A stretch of DNA of 64,000 bases from Larus michahellis (Eukaryota > Chordata > Aves > Charadriiformes > Laridae), in contig NC_133900.1 in NCBI RefSeq assembly GCF_964199755.1, positions 16,259,201-16,323,200 of the forward strand. The letters are read 5' to 3'. Made by a program: the position numbers and the translations under genes. The notes under the pieces were generated by a model. That model was not told where the DNA came from. It saw nothing but the letters and a program-made list of their open reading frames with translations, and did no database searches. Numbering within the stretch: the first letter of the stretch is position 1; every line of letters starts with the position of its first letter. Shown here in pieces: positions 1 to 11,000 of this stretch.

Positions 1-1180
1 AAAAGATGATTGGTTTGCCAAAAACGCAGAAAGTCTGCTGCTGGGAGGCAGAACTGGTCTGAAACATTTAACACCACCACCACCCCCACCCCCCAAAAAA
101 AAAAAAGCCCCACGCATCTTATCATCTTATTCCAGTTGTACAGTTCTTGGTGATATGAAATAACATATGAGGACAACACTGAGAGAAAGAGATTAGGCGA
201 GTATGAAGCAAGAAGGAGGGCCTATTTGCAAATAGGTCCCAAGGCAGTGGAAGTTCATGACATTTTCAGTGATTAGGTATTTTGATTTGTTTTTTTTTGA
301 GGAACAGTTAATGCACTACCTCATTCTAAGTTAATGTGCTAGTCTAAGAAGTCAGCATTAAGTAAATGATCACCACAGCTCAGCACGTCTGAGTAACCGC
401 TTCTGCTTTAGCATCAGCCTTAATAAATGACATCTAATGCATTCAGTGGTGGTCTCCGCAGACATTCCCTGTACAGTGTGTAGGTCTGTTATAAGTTTCT
501 GGAACTATGTGATGGGTTTGGATTATTATTTTTTTTTACTGGCTCTGAAAAGAAGCTAAAATTAAGTGTGTGTTAGCTTTCTGATATCTTCAGTAGCCCT
601 CATGCTTGACCACATCATTTACACGTTCGCTTTCGCTTTGTAACAGATAGTTCTAAAGCTCTATTTTACTGCAAATGTGCCAAAGTCTACATTGATCCTC
701 CAATAAAAGTAGTGCCTTGAGCTTTTAGTTTGTTAACTTGGAGAGGGAAATGGTGATGAGGAGGCACCAGCATAAGCGGATTGAGTCATAATCACATTGG
801 TTAATATGAAAAATTACAAGTATATAGTCGAAGTGTAGCTTAAAGAAGATTTGTCAGTAAAAATATCAAAGATACAGTCAGAAACAGAAGGGGGAGGGCA
901 GTTTTGAGTGAATGAGTACAGATCAGGAATAGTAAGGTCTAACTCAAGGTTTCGCAGTGATTCATGGAGCCATACTCAGATTTTTAGTTCTCCATTTGTA
1001 TGCTGATGCAGGCTATTAGCAGCCTCCTGCATTATTAATGAATAATAACATTTATAATTCAAAGTAATTAGTAAACAGGGAAGTAAACCCATCCATATCA
1101 TCATTCAAACGCGGGAAGGTTACGCCAACCTCTCAAAAGCAGCAATGTACAATCTGGGGAGGCCGAGATCAGCTTTCCAA
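1..1180. other. Upstream intergenic sequence, no gene seen
   Basis: AT-rich sequence with homopolymer runs (A-rich near 98-108, T runs near 290 and 530). No supported exon on either strand. By mammalian synteny ELMOD2 would lie further left on the opposite strand, but no exon of it is recognisable here. Confidence 0.5.
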
Positions 1181-1484
1181 AAAGGCCGCAGTTACTTTGT
1201 TGGCAGTGTAAGGAGCGGCACGTGAAGGCGGCATTCACCTTAGGACTCCAGCACGCTTGTGCCCGGGCACCGGCGTTCGGTTTGCTTGACACGACGCTAT
1301 TCCACACGATTTAGGGGTTTCGCTGTAAGACGGGAAGTTACATCTTTCCAACACACCGTATTTTCTTTATCGCAGGTGTGGAATGGCTGCGTGCGCCTGT
1401 GCGTTACATTTGCGAGCAGGTAGCGACCGCGACAGAGCGAAAGCCGCCCCACCAGGTATGAAAACCAGGGGTTCCCCCCGCCCC

Positions 1485-1517
1485 ATTCTGTTAAAATTCT
1501 GTTAAAATTCTGTTAAA
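1485..1517. repeat. Three tandem 11-bp units
   Basis: ATTCTGTTAAA occurs three times head-to-tail without mismatch in the promoter region, followed by ACCGTG. Function unknown; each unit contains a GTTAA core, half of an HNF1-like site. Confidence 0.85.
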
Positions 1518-1720
1518 ACCGTGTCCCCGTAACAGATTTCTTTTTACCTGCCGCCGCCCCGGGCGCGTGTTTTAATTCTACGCTGCCGCGGCTCGGCTTC
1601 CTGATACCATCTTATAAGCAATATGCAAATAAAGGCATCATTAGATTTGCCTCGAGGGGAAGCGGGGGGGACAGGGGCCACGGGGGGTGGGGGGCACGTC
1701 CCCGGGCCGGGGCGACGAGG

Positions 1721-1814
1721 CACGTCCCCGGGCCGGGGCGACGGGGGAGGGCATGCCCCGGCCCGGGTCCGGGCCGGGGCATGCCCTCCCCCGTCGCCCC
1801 GGCCCGGGGACGTG
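1721..1814. repeat. Perfect 46-bp-arm palindrome with 2-bp spacer
   Basis: Left arm 1721-1766 and right arm 1769-1814 are exact reverse complements, with spacer GT at 1767-1768. The arms are almost pure G and C, so they could extrude as a cruciform in DNA or fold as a very stable hairpin in a 5' UTR. The first 23 bases of the left arm also occur as a direct repeat at 1695-1717. The palindrome lies 130-223 bp before the MGAT4D start codon. Confidence 0.9.
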
Positions 1815-1943
1815 TCCCCCGGGCCCCGGAGGCGGGCAGGTTAGCGCGGCACGGACACGCCCGGCCGGCAGTTGGCCGGGAGCCGGCGGCTGGGCGAGTA
1901 GGCAACCGCCGAGGGGCGAGCGGGCTAGAGCCCCCGCCGGGAG

Positions 1944-2034
1944 ATGCGGTTGCGGCTCGGTCCCCTCCTCACGGTGCTGTGCGTCGGTGTCGCCTTCCCC
2001 TTCTTCTGGTACGCGGTGTGGCAGAGGACGCGAG
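1944..2034 (+). CDS. MGAT4D: MGAT4D coding exon 1
   Basis: Encodes residues 1-30 plus one base. The MRLR start and the following hydrophobic segment match the N-terminus of MGAT4A/B (cytosolic tail and signal anchor). It ends at CGAG|GTGAGA, phase 1. A second copy of the same donor lies 45 bp downstream. The exon sits inside a CpG island. Confidence 0.85.
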
Positions 2035-5000
2035 GTGAGAGGGGACACCCGAACTGGGGGGTACCGAGGGGGACCCGAGGTGAGAGCGGGCACCGGGCGA
2101 AACGAGAAGGGCGAGCGACCCGGCGGCACCTGCTCGCCTTCCCTTCCGACGGCCGGGGTCCGCTCGTCCGGAGCGGCCGCTTGACGGCGGTACCGGCTTG
2201 TGGCAGCGTCCGTCCCTTCCCGGAGCTTCGGTTCCCCCGTCCCGGGGATGGGGCGAGGGGACACCCGTGCTCCGTCGCTCTCGGCCTCTCGGGTCGGGGC
2301 GTTAGTCCGGGTTGCCCCGCAGCCCGCCCCCGCTAGCCCTCGGCTCGGCGGCAGCCTCGGGGAAAGAGGAACCGGGAGCGGTGGAAGGCTCGTCCCCGCG
2401 AAGGGCTGAGGGTGCGGGTCTCGCCTGTCCCCCAGGGTCGTGGCTTATGGGCACCGGGTTACCGGATTGCCTAGCAGCTGACGGGACTGGGTCCTTGGGT
2501 CAAACCTGTCCGGTTCTAAAAAAAACCCCACCCCAATTTAAGAAAATAATAATACTAAAAGTTGCTAACAACCCTCCTGTGTTAGGATGGAAAGAGCAAG
2601 TCTGAAGGTTATCGCCGTGGCTGTCACTTCTGAAGTGTTCTTGTTCGGAATACTACTCAGGGAGGACCATTATCCTTTTTGCAGTTGTATTTGTGCCTCG
2701 TGTACAGTCACTTTTCCGCTTTTCTGGCGCCAGAACGCAATGTTCAATCTAGAGAAAAAAACACCCGAGTTTTTATATTTTTATTTATAAACTTTGAAAT
2801 TACATAATATCTTTTTAATAGGTTACGTAGGTGGCATATGGTGGATAGATCTACAGAAAGCCGGGTCTAAGATTCTCTGAGTCTACATAGGAAAGATAAA
2901 ACTGCTGTTATTTTCTGGAAATAAATTAGAAGATGTCTCCAAGTAGTACCTGTGAGGCCTGCGGATGCAGCTTGTTACGTGGCAGTTTGCTTGGGGTGAG
3001 AGTGGATCCTTACGTGCTTCCTATGTACACCATTACAAAAGGTCTGGTTTTGTAGATGCAGAAGAATTAGAATAAGCCAATTAGGAACTTCTGGGATGAA
3101 GACAGCACTCCGACTAGCTGTTAATTTATTTATCTTAATTTTTTCTGTAACAAATAGAAGCGGCAGTAGAAATCGTGGCCCCGCAAGGGAGTATTGAATA
3201 GAGTGGAGACCGTGCTGATCCTCCTGCCTTTATCATTTCTTGCCAGCTACGTGGTTGTCTATCCTACAACACTTTGACACTTTTCTCAGTGGCAATCCTG
3301 CTCGGAGTGGGGAAGGAGAAACAGAAATAAAAGGGTGTGTCTTAAGAAACTAAGATCCAAGAGATGACAGAATGAAAGCGTTTGTCCCATCCGCAGTTAC
3401 CACCCCTATCACCATGTTATCTTGTGACTCGTATTTTGTGACTCCTCGTTGCTGAAATTCCATTTTCATTCTGCTTTCTTCTGGGCCTTTCTCTGCTGGT
3501 GTTCCATGCTGGGGTGTTTTGGTTTGTGGGTTTTCTTTTTTGTTGGGGCTTTTTTTGGGGGGAGGGTAGTATGTGTGGTGGTAAATATTTATACGTGTTG
3601 TTTTAACTTTTCTCTTTCCACAGTTGTCTCCTCCTCCACAGTAAACAGAGTAACTAATTCCTCTCAGATGTTATCATTTTCCTAATTATTATTATTAGCA
3701 CCTGTTTTCTTAACAAGCTTTTAACCATGAAAAATGTAAATACGTAGTGTTCAGGGACACGTTCCCTCCAAAGCTTGGTAAATCTCACAAATATGTAAAT
3801 AAGGAGTTGATACTCATAACTAAAGGAGGAGGTAACAGCATGTGGTGAATGACTTTGAATTAAGTTTATTTAGCTGGAAAGATAGTCTTTGCTCCCGGGT
3901 GGTGGTAGACGGCAAAAGCCTTCTATCCATCTAGAAAATTCGGGAACAGCCCAATGTTGTTACCTTTTTGCATGGAGAGAGAATCATTGGGAGTAAACGA
4001 ACTAATGGTCTGTTGTTGTCACAGAGTATCTGCTTAAGAAGGTGGTTTGAAATTAATCTTTTTCTCTGAAAACAGACAGATACCTCTGCTTATTGTTAAA
4101 GCTCTCTTCCCTTCCGCGCTGCTGACCTTGCCTCTCCACTGGCATGCCTAGAGCCCTACAGGAGGTCCCACTTTTCTCGCATCTCAAACTGATGTTTATT
4201 TTCTTTTCTAATGCCCTTTTCACTTATCCCACCTGTCACTGAGAGGTCAAGGGCTGTCTCAGCTTGTCAGCTCCCATCTCTTTCGCTCACTTGTCAGATG
4301 TTCTTTGGCTCATTTTCTTCCACACATTGGGTAAATCTTTTATTTCAGTTTCCTCCTCTGCTTTGCACGTTAAAACGTTTACGCTGCTCTTGATCTTTGA
4401 CTCCAGCACAGCGCACTAAGCAGCAGTAGTCTGCAGTGCGCCTTCCGGTTTCTATCCAGTTATTGTTTCTTGGATTATAGTGATGTTGGGATAACAAATA
4501 ATCTTTTTTTGTGTTTGTTGTGCAACTAGGACAGGGCATCCTACCTCAAGACTTAAGTACTTCCATAATATGAGAAGTGTCTAATAGCCCTGTAAAATAC
4601 TGATCGGTCTGCCTGCAGCCCTTGAAGTGTAAATCAGGTATTGGCTCTGTCCCGATTTCTGTGCAAATAAAAATCAATAGCTTAAGCCAGCGACCTTTAC
4701 ACGTTATACCAAGGGGCTAGTGAGCTTCAGAGATTTGAGTTGAAATGTGTTTGCTGTCAATGACAGCAGTAAATAATTGGCTGTTTGGTACTGCTTCTAA
4801 CTGCCCAGGGCAGCCCGCGTGTTGACTTGCAGTTGGGAGACTTAACTCGAGTACAGGTAACTTGAACTGGCATGGCAGGGAAGATGCTCCTGCATCACCC
4901 ATGCACTTAAAAATGATTAAGTTCAGAATTACCAAAGTCACCAGACTTCAGGTATTGTGGATAACATTATATATTTTTAACTATCCTTACAAAGATGTTT

Positions 5001-8000
5001 TCATAGTCACTTTTTCCATTGCTTTATAAATATAAGCAGAGGTTTCCTTTTAAATAGGCTGATATTTTTGTGGCAGAAACCAAGAAGAGAGAAAATTACG
5101 GTGACAATTGGTAATCACTAGATGTTCAGCAAAGCCTGACGCTGTCTAAACTTGCACGGTGATTCCTCCGACATCCTCTAGAGTGTTTGTGAACACATGC
5201 TGCTATTAGCAAGTAATCAGATGGACTGTCGTAGCAATACCTGTTCCACCTCCTGCGTGGTTTTGCTGTGAGCTTTTTGGTCCCTCCCCTGGCCCCAAGC
5301 AAAACCTGTCTGAAGCAAACAGTTTGCATCTGGGGATAGGAAGGGCTGCTGTCAGGAATGATGCAGATGTTCCTACTGTTGTGCAACTGAGTTACAATCC
5401 ACTTGTTAATTCACCTGACCAAAAGCGTTTGCTCTCATATAAATACTCTTCGTATGGATTTGTAGTTATGGAAAGTACAGCTATACAATACACGCGGTGA
5501 TCTTCTTGCGCAGTTTTAGCTATCATTTTTCCATGTTAATATTAATCAAGAAGAAATATCACAGGTATACAAAAATACGAAAGTAAACGTAAGGAGGTAG
5601 CAAATCTTGAAAAGCAGTAAAAGAGAAGGCAAGGGTACATTATAAACTCGTTATGAACTTACATAAAGTTTCTTCAGAGGAAAGACTATTCCTGAATAAA
5701 AAGAAACTTTGGTGCCTTGGCTGAATAACAATGAATTTTTTAGGAGTCACAGCAATGAGGTAAATCAGATCATCTCACATGGCAGCGCTTCTTCATGTTG
5801 CTTGTAAAGAGGTACAAGATTGGATCTCTTTGAACTGATTTGTAACATTTGGCTGCCCTCTTCACCTAAATTTGTGGGATACTTCATCCAAGCAAATTAA
5901 AACTAAGCTTTGTCTGGAAGCTAGGAGAAAGTGATGCTAAAATACGATGTCACAGGAACATAAGTGTGTTAATATATCCATGTTGAGTCAAACATTGTGA
6001 AACCTGGATTTCTTTATTCCTTTGAGGTGGGGTGAAGAAGAGAGAAACTGTTTGTACTTAATTGTATTCACAGAAGTATACGTAAGGTTTATCAAATTGT
6101 TTCACATATTATTTTTTTTCATTATTTCACAAAACTTTTCATCAAAAAAGGGGCACAAAGGGTTAAAAAGGTATTTTTGATGAAAGTAATTTTTTTGCAG
6201 TTAAAATTATAGTAATACACATGCTAGCCCAAACAGCTTTTTTTTTTTTTTAACATTTATTTTATTTCCAATAATCTTCTGCCCATGGTGTGATGCTTTG
6301 CTTTGGCTGGCCAACCCCTGCTCCTGCTGGGCGTCCAAGCCAGGTCCCCAGGAGAGTCTGTCATTTGCGATGGAGTTCTTTGCGGGCTTCCTGTCCAGAC
6401 CCAACCGGAGCACTCTGGCTCAAAGCTTCAATTAAATACTGGCAAACTGACAGATTTGATAAGGAGCCTCGAATTACACCGTTCTCATTTCAGCCCATAC
6501 AGCCTATCTAGATTTATGAATATGCAGAAGCCAATTTTCCTGCCTTCTCTATCCCTGTTAGGCTGTGTTTAACCACCGTTTTCCCCAGTTGTCCCAGTTG
6601 ACTGGTGTAGGCTACATCTTCCCTCCTTGCCTTCATGCATATGTTTCCTTCCAGTGGAACCGAGAGCATGCAGGGGTTATTGCGCACCGGGGTTTTGTTC
6701 CAACATGCAGTCAGGATGTGGCCAAAATGCACAGTGTGGTAAGGGGAGAGTTTCTCCAGTCCACTGATTGCTTACTCAGTTTCTTTGTATAGTTATGCAT
6801 TTATGTATTAAAAAAAAAAAAAACACAAACAAAAAAACCCCCAACATACAACAACCTCAAATGCGACCTAAGACTTAATATTTACTGGTCCCAAAATTCA
6901 TATCCAAGCCTTAGAAAAGCTGTATAGTTTTACTGGCTTCTAAATGCGTAATTTACTGGACTGAGTCTGCTGCTTCTTGCAGTTACTTCAGGCAGAATAG
7001 TGGCTGCCTTGTCCTCAAAAGTAGAGGAACTGAGTCATAAATCCTATAAAGATTCAGGTACAAAATGAGACCAGTTACTGTTGGTTTTCGTAGGGATAGG
7101 GAACATTTCAGACCTCTCTTTGTTTGCTGTGCAGTGTCTCATCACAACCTGTACTTAAACAAGTGCAAATGTATGACCTTCACGTGTTCATAATGTTGCA
7201 CAGTCTTGAGGAACACAGTTTTATCCAGAAATACTTCAGTTAGTGGCTAGGCATTTAATTAAACACGTGTATAAGTGAGTGATTGTTGCTACATCAGGCA
7301 GAACAGTAAAAATATTCAAAATACTAACCAGAATGATGCAATAACCGTTGCTTGAAGTGAATGGGTACTTTTTATTTATCTGATAAAGGCCATATTCAAA
7401 TCAGAACTTTCCACTGCCATTAAGAACCTATATTGTGTTACTAGCATTACTATGTTAAAAACAAAGTATACCAATTATGGGCAAACACCGTACAATATCC
7501 ATCCAATTTATACATTTTTCCACTTATTTTAATACCACTGCTTTCCTGTAGGGTGATGTTCTGACTGAATGTTTGAAGATTACTTTTCACTACATTCTAA
7601 TATAGGAAAAAACTCAGATGTAAAATGAAGATTGTTTGATAGCATTTAAGAAAATATTAGAACTTAGGTTGTAGTTTCTTTTTGAAACAAGTTGCTTATC
7701 TATTTTCAGTTAGATACAGTATGTAAAGGGTTCAGTAAAAAGTCTTCTATGCCAAACCCAATAGCGAGTCCATGTTCCTTGTACAGTTGAACGTGTTCTT
7801 GAAATTCAGTTATTAACTTTGATCTGCCTTTAACTTTGTAAGGTTTTTGTTCACTTTAATACTGGAAAGTGATTCTGATTCTCTTCCTAGTATATCCTCT
7901 GTATGGGCACAGAGGAACCCTAACTTCCCACCCAAAATTGCTGGCACGCAGCTTTTCTTTCATTCTACTGAGTTAATGCAGTGTCCGTCCACTGGCCACC

Positions 8001-11000
8001 ACTGTCTGGAAGCTCCTGATGCGGATGCTGTCAAAGACGAGTTCTGCGCTGGCAGAACATCCTGCTGCCTGCTTCCTCCGCTTGCCCAGACGCCCACCTA
8101 GAGAGCTGTAAGAACTTGGGGAGAGAGTCCTCGCTGCGTGTTAAGCCCCGTGCTTTGCCTTACCAAGCCTGCACGTTTGATACTGCTGCTTCACAGCCAG
8201 GCAACGGTCTCAGCCAGGCGGCTGAGAATTGTGCCTGGCTGAAATTAGTATTTTTCCTCCTACTCGCAGCCTCCACCATCAGACGTAGGAATAGCGCCTG
8301 CGGCCCAGTTGCGGTCAGGGCATGGACAGGACAGATGAGTAAAAACAATTAGAAGCTTCGTAACCTGCTCACTTAACCTTCCCTTTTCAACTGTGTAAAA
8401 CCAACCTCAGCGCTGACTGACTTCAGAGGGGCTTTGAGCAGCCTGGTCTAGTGGGAGGTGTCCCTGCCCATGGCAGGGGGTTGGAACTAGGTGATCTTTA
8501 AGGTCCCTTCCAACCTGAACCATTCTGTGATTAAGATACGCATTAAGACACGCTGTGTCCTATGCATAAAGCTCAACAATTGAAACTACCCCAATTCTGA
8601 CGAACACTAAACGTAATGGGTGAATGTGCCCAGTGCAGGTGAAGCAGCCTCTGACTTACGGTAGTTTTTCTTGGCTGTCTCTAACCTGTTAGGAGACACA
8701 AATAATTCTGTGCTGTAACGCTATAAACAAAATACTGAAAGATCATACACAAATTCCTTACCTGGAAAGGTAAATACCTGCTTAAATACCCTTAGACTTT
8801 AGCACATTGTTGAATTTAAGTGTTTGTGTAAGGACTGACTGTTCTGAACTAAGATAAAGGCATTGTTTGGGGGATTTTTTTCCTCCTCGCTCTGAGAGAA
8901 CAAACCCCAATCTTGCAAAGCATGTAACAAGATTTAGAAAGGTCTCTCTATTTTAGATCAGTGACAGGAAGATAACAAAACGCCACAGTTAGCGCAGTGC
9001 ATGCCTCAATGGCTTCATATGCTTCATTAACCTGAACAGTGAGCAGTGCTTCCCAGCGTGGGGTATGACAAGATCTTTTGCAGTTAGTGTGCTTATATAG
9101 TTTTCATTTAAAGAGGGCATTAACCAGAATTCAGTTTCTACAAAAAAGTGTCGTTAGATATGATAAGCAGTGTTAGCCTGTAATCAAGAAATAGGAACAA
9201 GAGTCACTGCTGACACTGGGGTGTTTTCTTCCCGCCTTTCTGCCACTCCCAATTTTCCTTTTATTTTCTTTTTTCTTTGAATGCTAGGAGATAGTGATGA
9301 ATTATTCCACGGCTCTTAGATGTTGCCAGAAATCAATAGTTAATAAAACTGGAAGCATTTATGATAATAGGAACTATGCGTGTGTAGAGCTAAGAGAAAT
9401 AATCAGTTGGCTTTCAGAATGAGTATTCGCTTTAGAGATTAGTATTGTTTCTAAACAGTTTTGGTTTCTGGTGCAGTAAGTTATGTATATTTATCTATTA
9501 GGAAATAACACAAGATTGCATGTAAAACTATTTTAAGTATTGCCATCTTAGAATTACAGTAGCCGTAAGTATGTATTACAATGTGTAGTAAACAATCAAA
9601 GGAAATGCTGTAGTAGAGCTGAAAATGCGTTGCAAAGGCTTTGAGTGCTATCACGGAGCCTGGTTTGCTGTTGGGTTGGGTTTTTTTTCTCGCCTGCCTT
9701 GTAGCCAGCATAACCCCATTGAGATTTCCTAGTAGGTTTTCCTTAGCCCAGCAGAGTGATTCACCTTCAGCTCACCAAGGGGAAAAAGAAGCCTTTACTT
9801 TACTTTTTGTACTTTTGCCATAGGTCTCCTCATCTCGCTATTTTCCGGTTTTACCTTGACGCTCCCTGTTGCAGATAGAACCGTTGGTAGACAAGGTGCT
9901 GCTGAGTCAGGCTATTGCTGGGGACAGACAGTGTTTCGTGTTACAGCCAGAGGTCCCTTCTCCTGGCCCTCCTTGCCGGAGTGAGCTGGAGTTGTGAAAA
10001 CGCCCTGTCTGCTTCTTCCCAAGCAAGCACTTTTAGCTGGTTTTGTTCTCCTGAGATACTTAAAGAGCAATGCTTTCCATGCACACCCTAAAATCCATTG
10101 AAACTTAATGACTATTTAAATATTTAGAGTATTTAGCTTCATAATGCTTCTATTTTTTTCTTCTTAGCTTGCTACAATTATGTCAGTAATTAATACTGCT
10201 CATGACAGTACCTTATTGCACAGCAGAATACAAAGCGTTCAGTACTGATTTCCAACCACACGTTTTTTGCCAAAGGTTTACTAATAGTTAATATTGCTCG
10301 TTTACATATGGTCTGATAACACTTAGAACATTTCATGTTCTTTTTTGAACTATATATGTTTATAATAACAAACTCATGCGAATACTGCTTGCCTTTTGTC
10401 AAACTCCTGCTTCCCCGGCTGACAAAATGGAATGAGATAAGCAATTACCAAGAGTCTTGTTCCTACCAACCCAACAGAGGCTTCAATTCTGAAAGGCTCA
10501 AAAATGTGGTTTCTCTCTTCTGGCCTGAAGAAATAGATAATGCTGATTACAAATGCCAGCTTCTTTGGGTGCACTCAGTGATAGCTGAGTATTGACCTTT
10601 TATTTGCCAGCAGCATCTATGGTATTTTGGTAGGCTCACCTGTAAGTAAGCAAATAAAACTACAATTAGTCGGTTCTTGCCAAAATGTCAACGCGGTAGT
10701 GACACCGCTAGTTTTGAGTCACACTGACACTGGATAGCTGAAAGAATTGTAAAGAGAGGGACTACGATGTTATTAGTCATTTGCAATTTCTTTACTGATT
10801 CCTCCTGTAATGTACTGAGGGGATTTTAGTTTGGTTTAGCAAAATCTTATGCTATTACATCACGGGAAATGCCAATGGAACAACACTTTCCAGCATTTAA
10901 TTATGAAACACCTCCATTACACAATGATTGATTCCCTTTGCAGAAGCAGTAAGTTGCATCCTGTGATAACGTGTATTTATCCTGAGATTGTGGACTTGCT

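Larger units (their letters stand above)
1180..2440 (+). promoter_or_regulatory. CpG island and promoter of MGAT4D
   Basis: GC- and CpG-rich block around exon 1. A TATA-like TTATAAGC (1612-1619) is followed immediately by a perfect octamer ATGCAAAT (1623-1630), about 310 bp before the start codon. Three exact 11-bp repeats (ATTCTGTTAAA) lie at 1485-1517, and GC-rich direct and inverted repeats at 1695-1814. The transcription start (perhaps near 1640) is inferred from the TATA-like element. Confidence 0.6.

Noticed and set aside
1-1180. Exons of ELMOD2, expected upstream by mammalian synteny
   Set aside because: No conserved coding block could be recognised on the minus strand in this part.
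1641-2264. 207-codon minus-strand ORF over the MGAT4D promoter
   Set aside because: Low-complexity Pro/Gly/Arg translation of the palindrome and CpG island; overlaps the supported exon 1 on the opposite strand.
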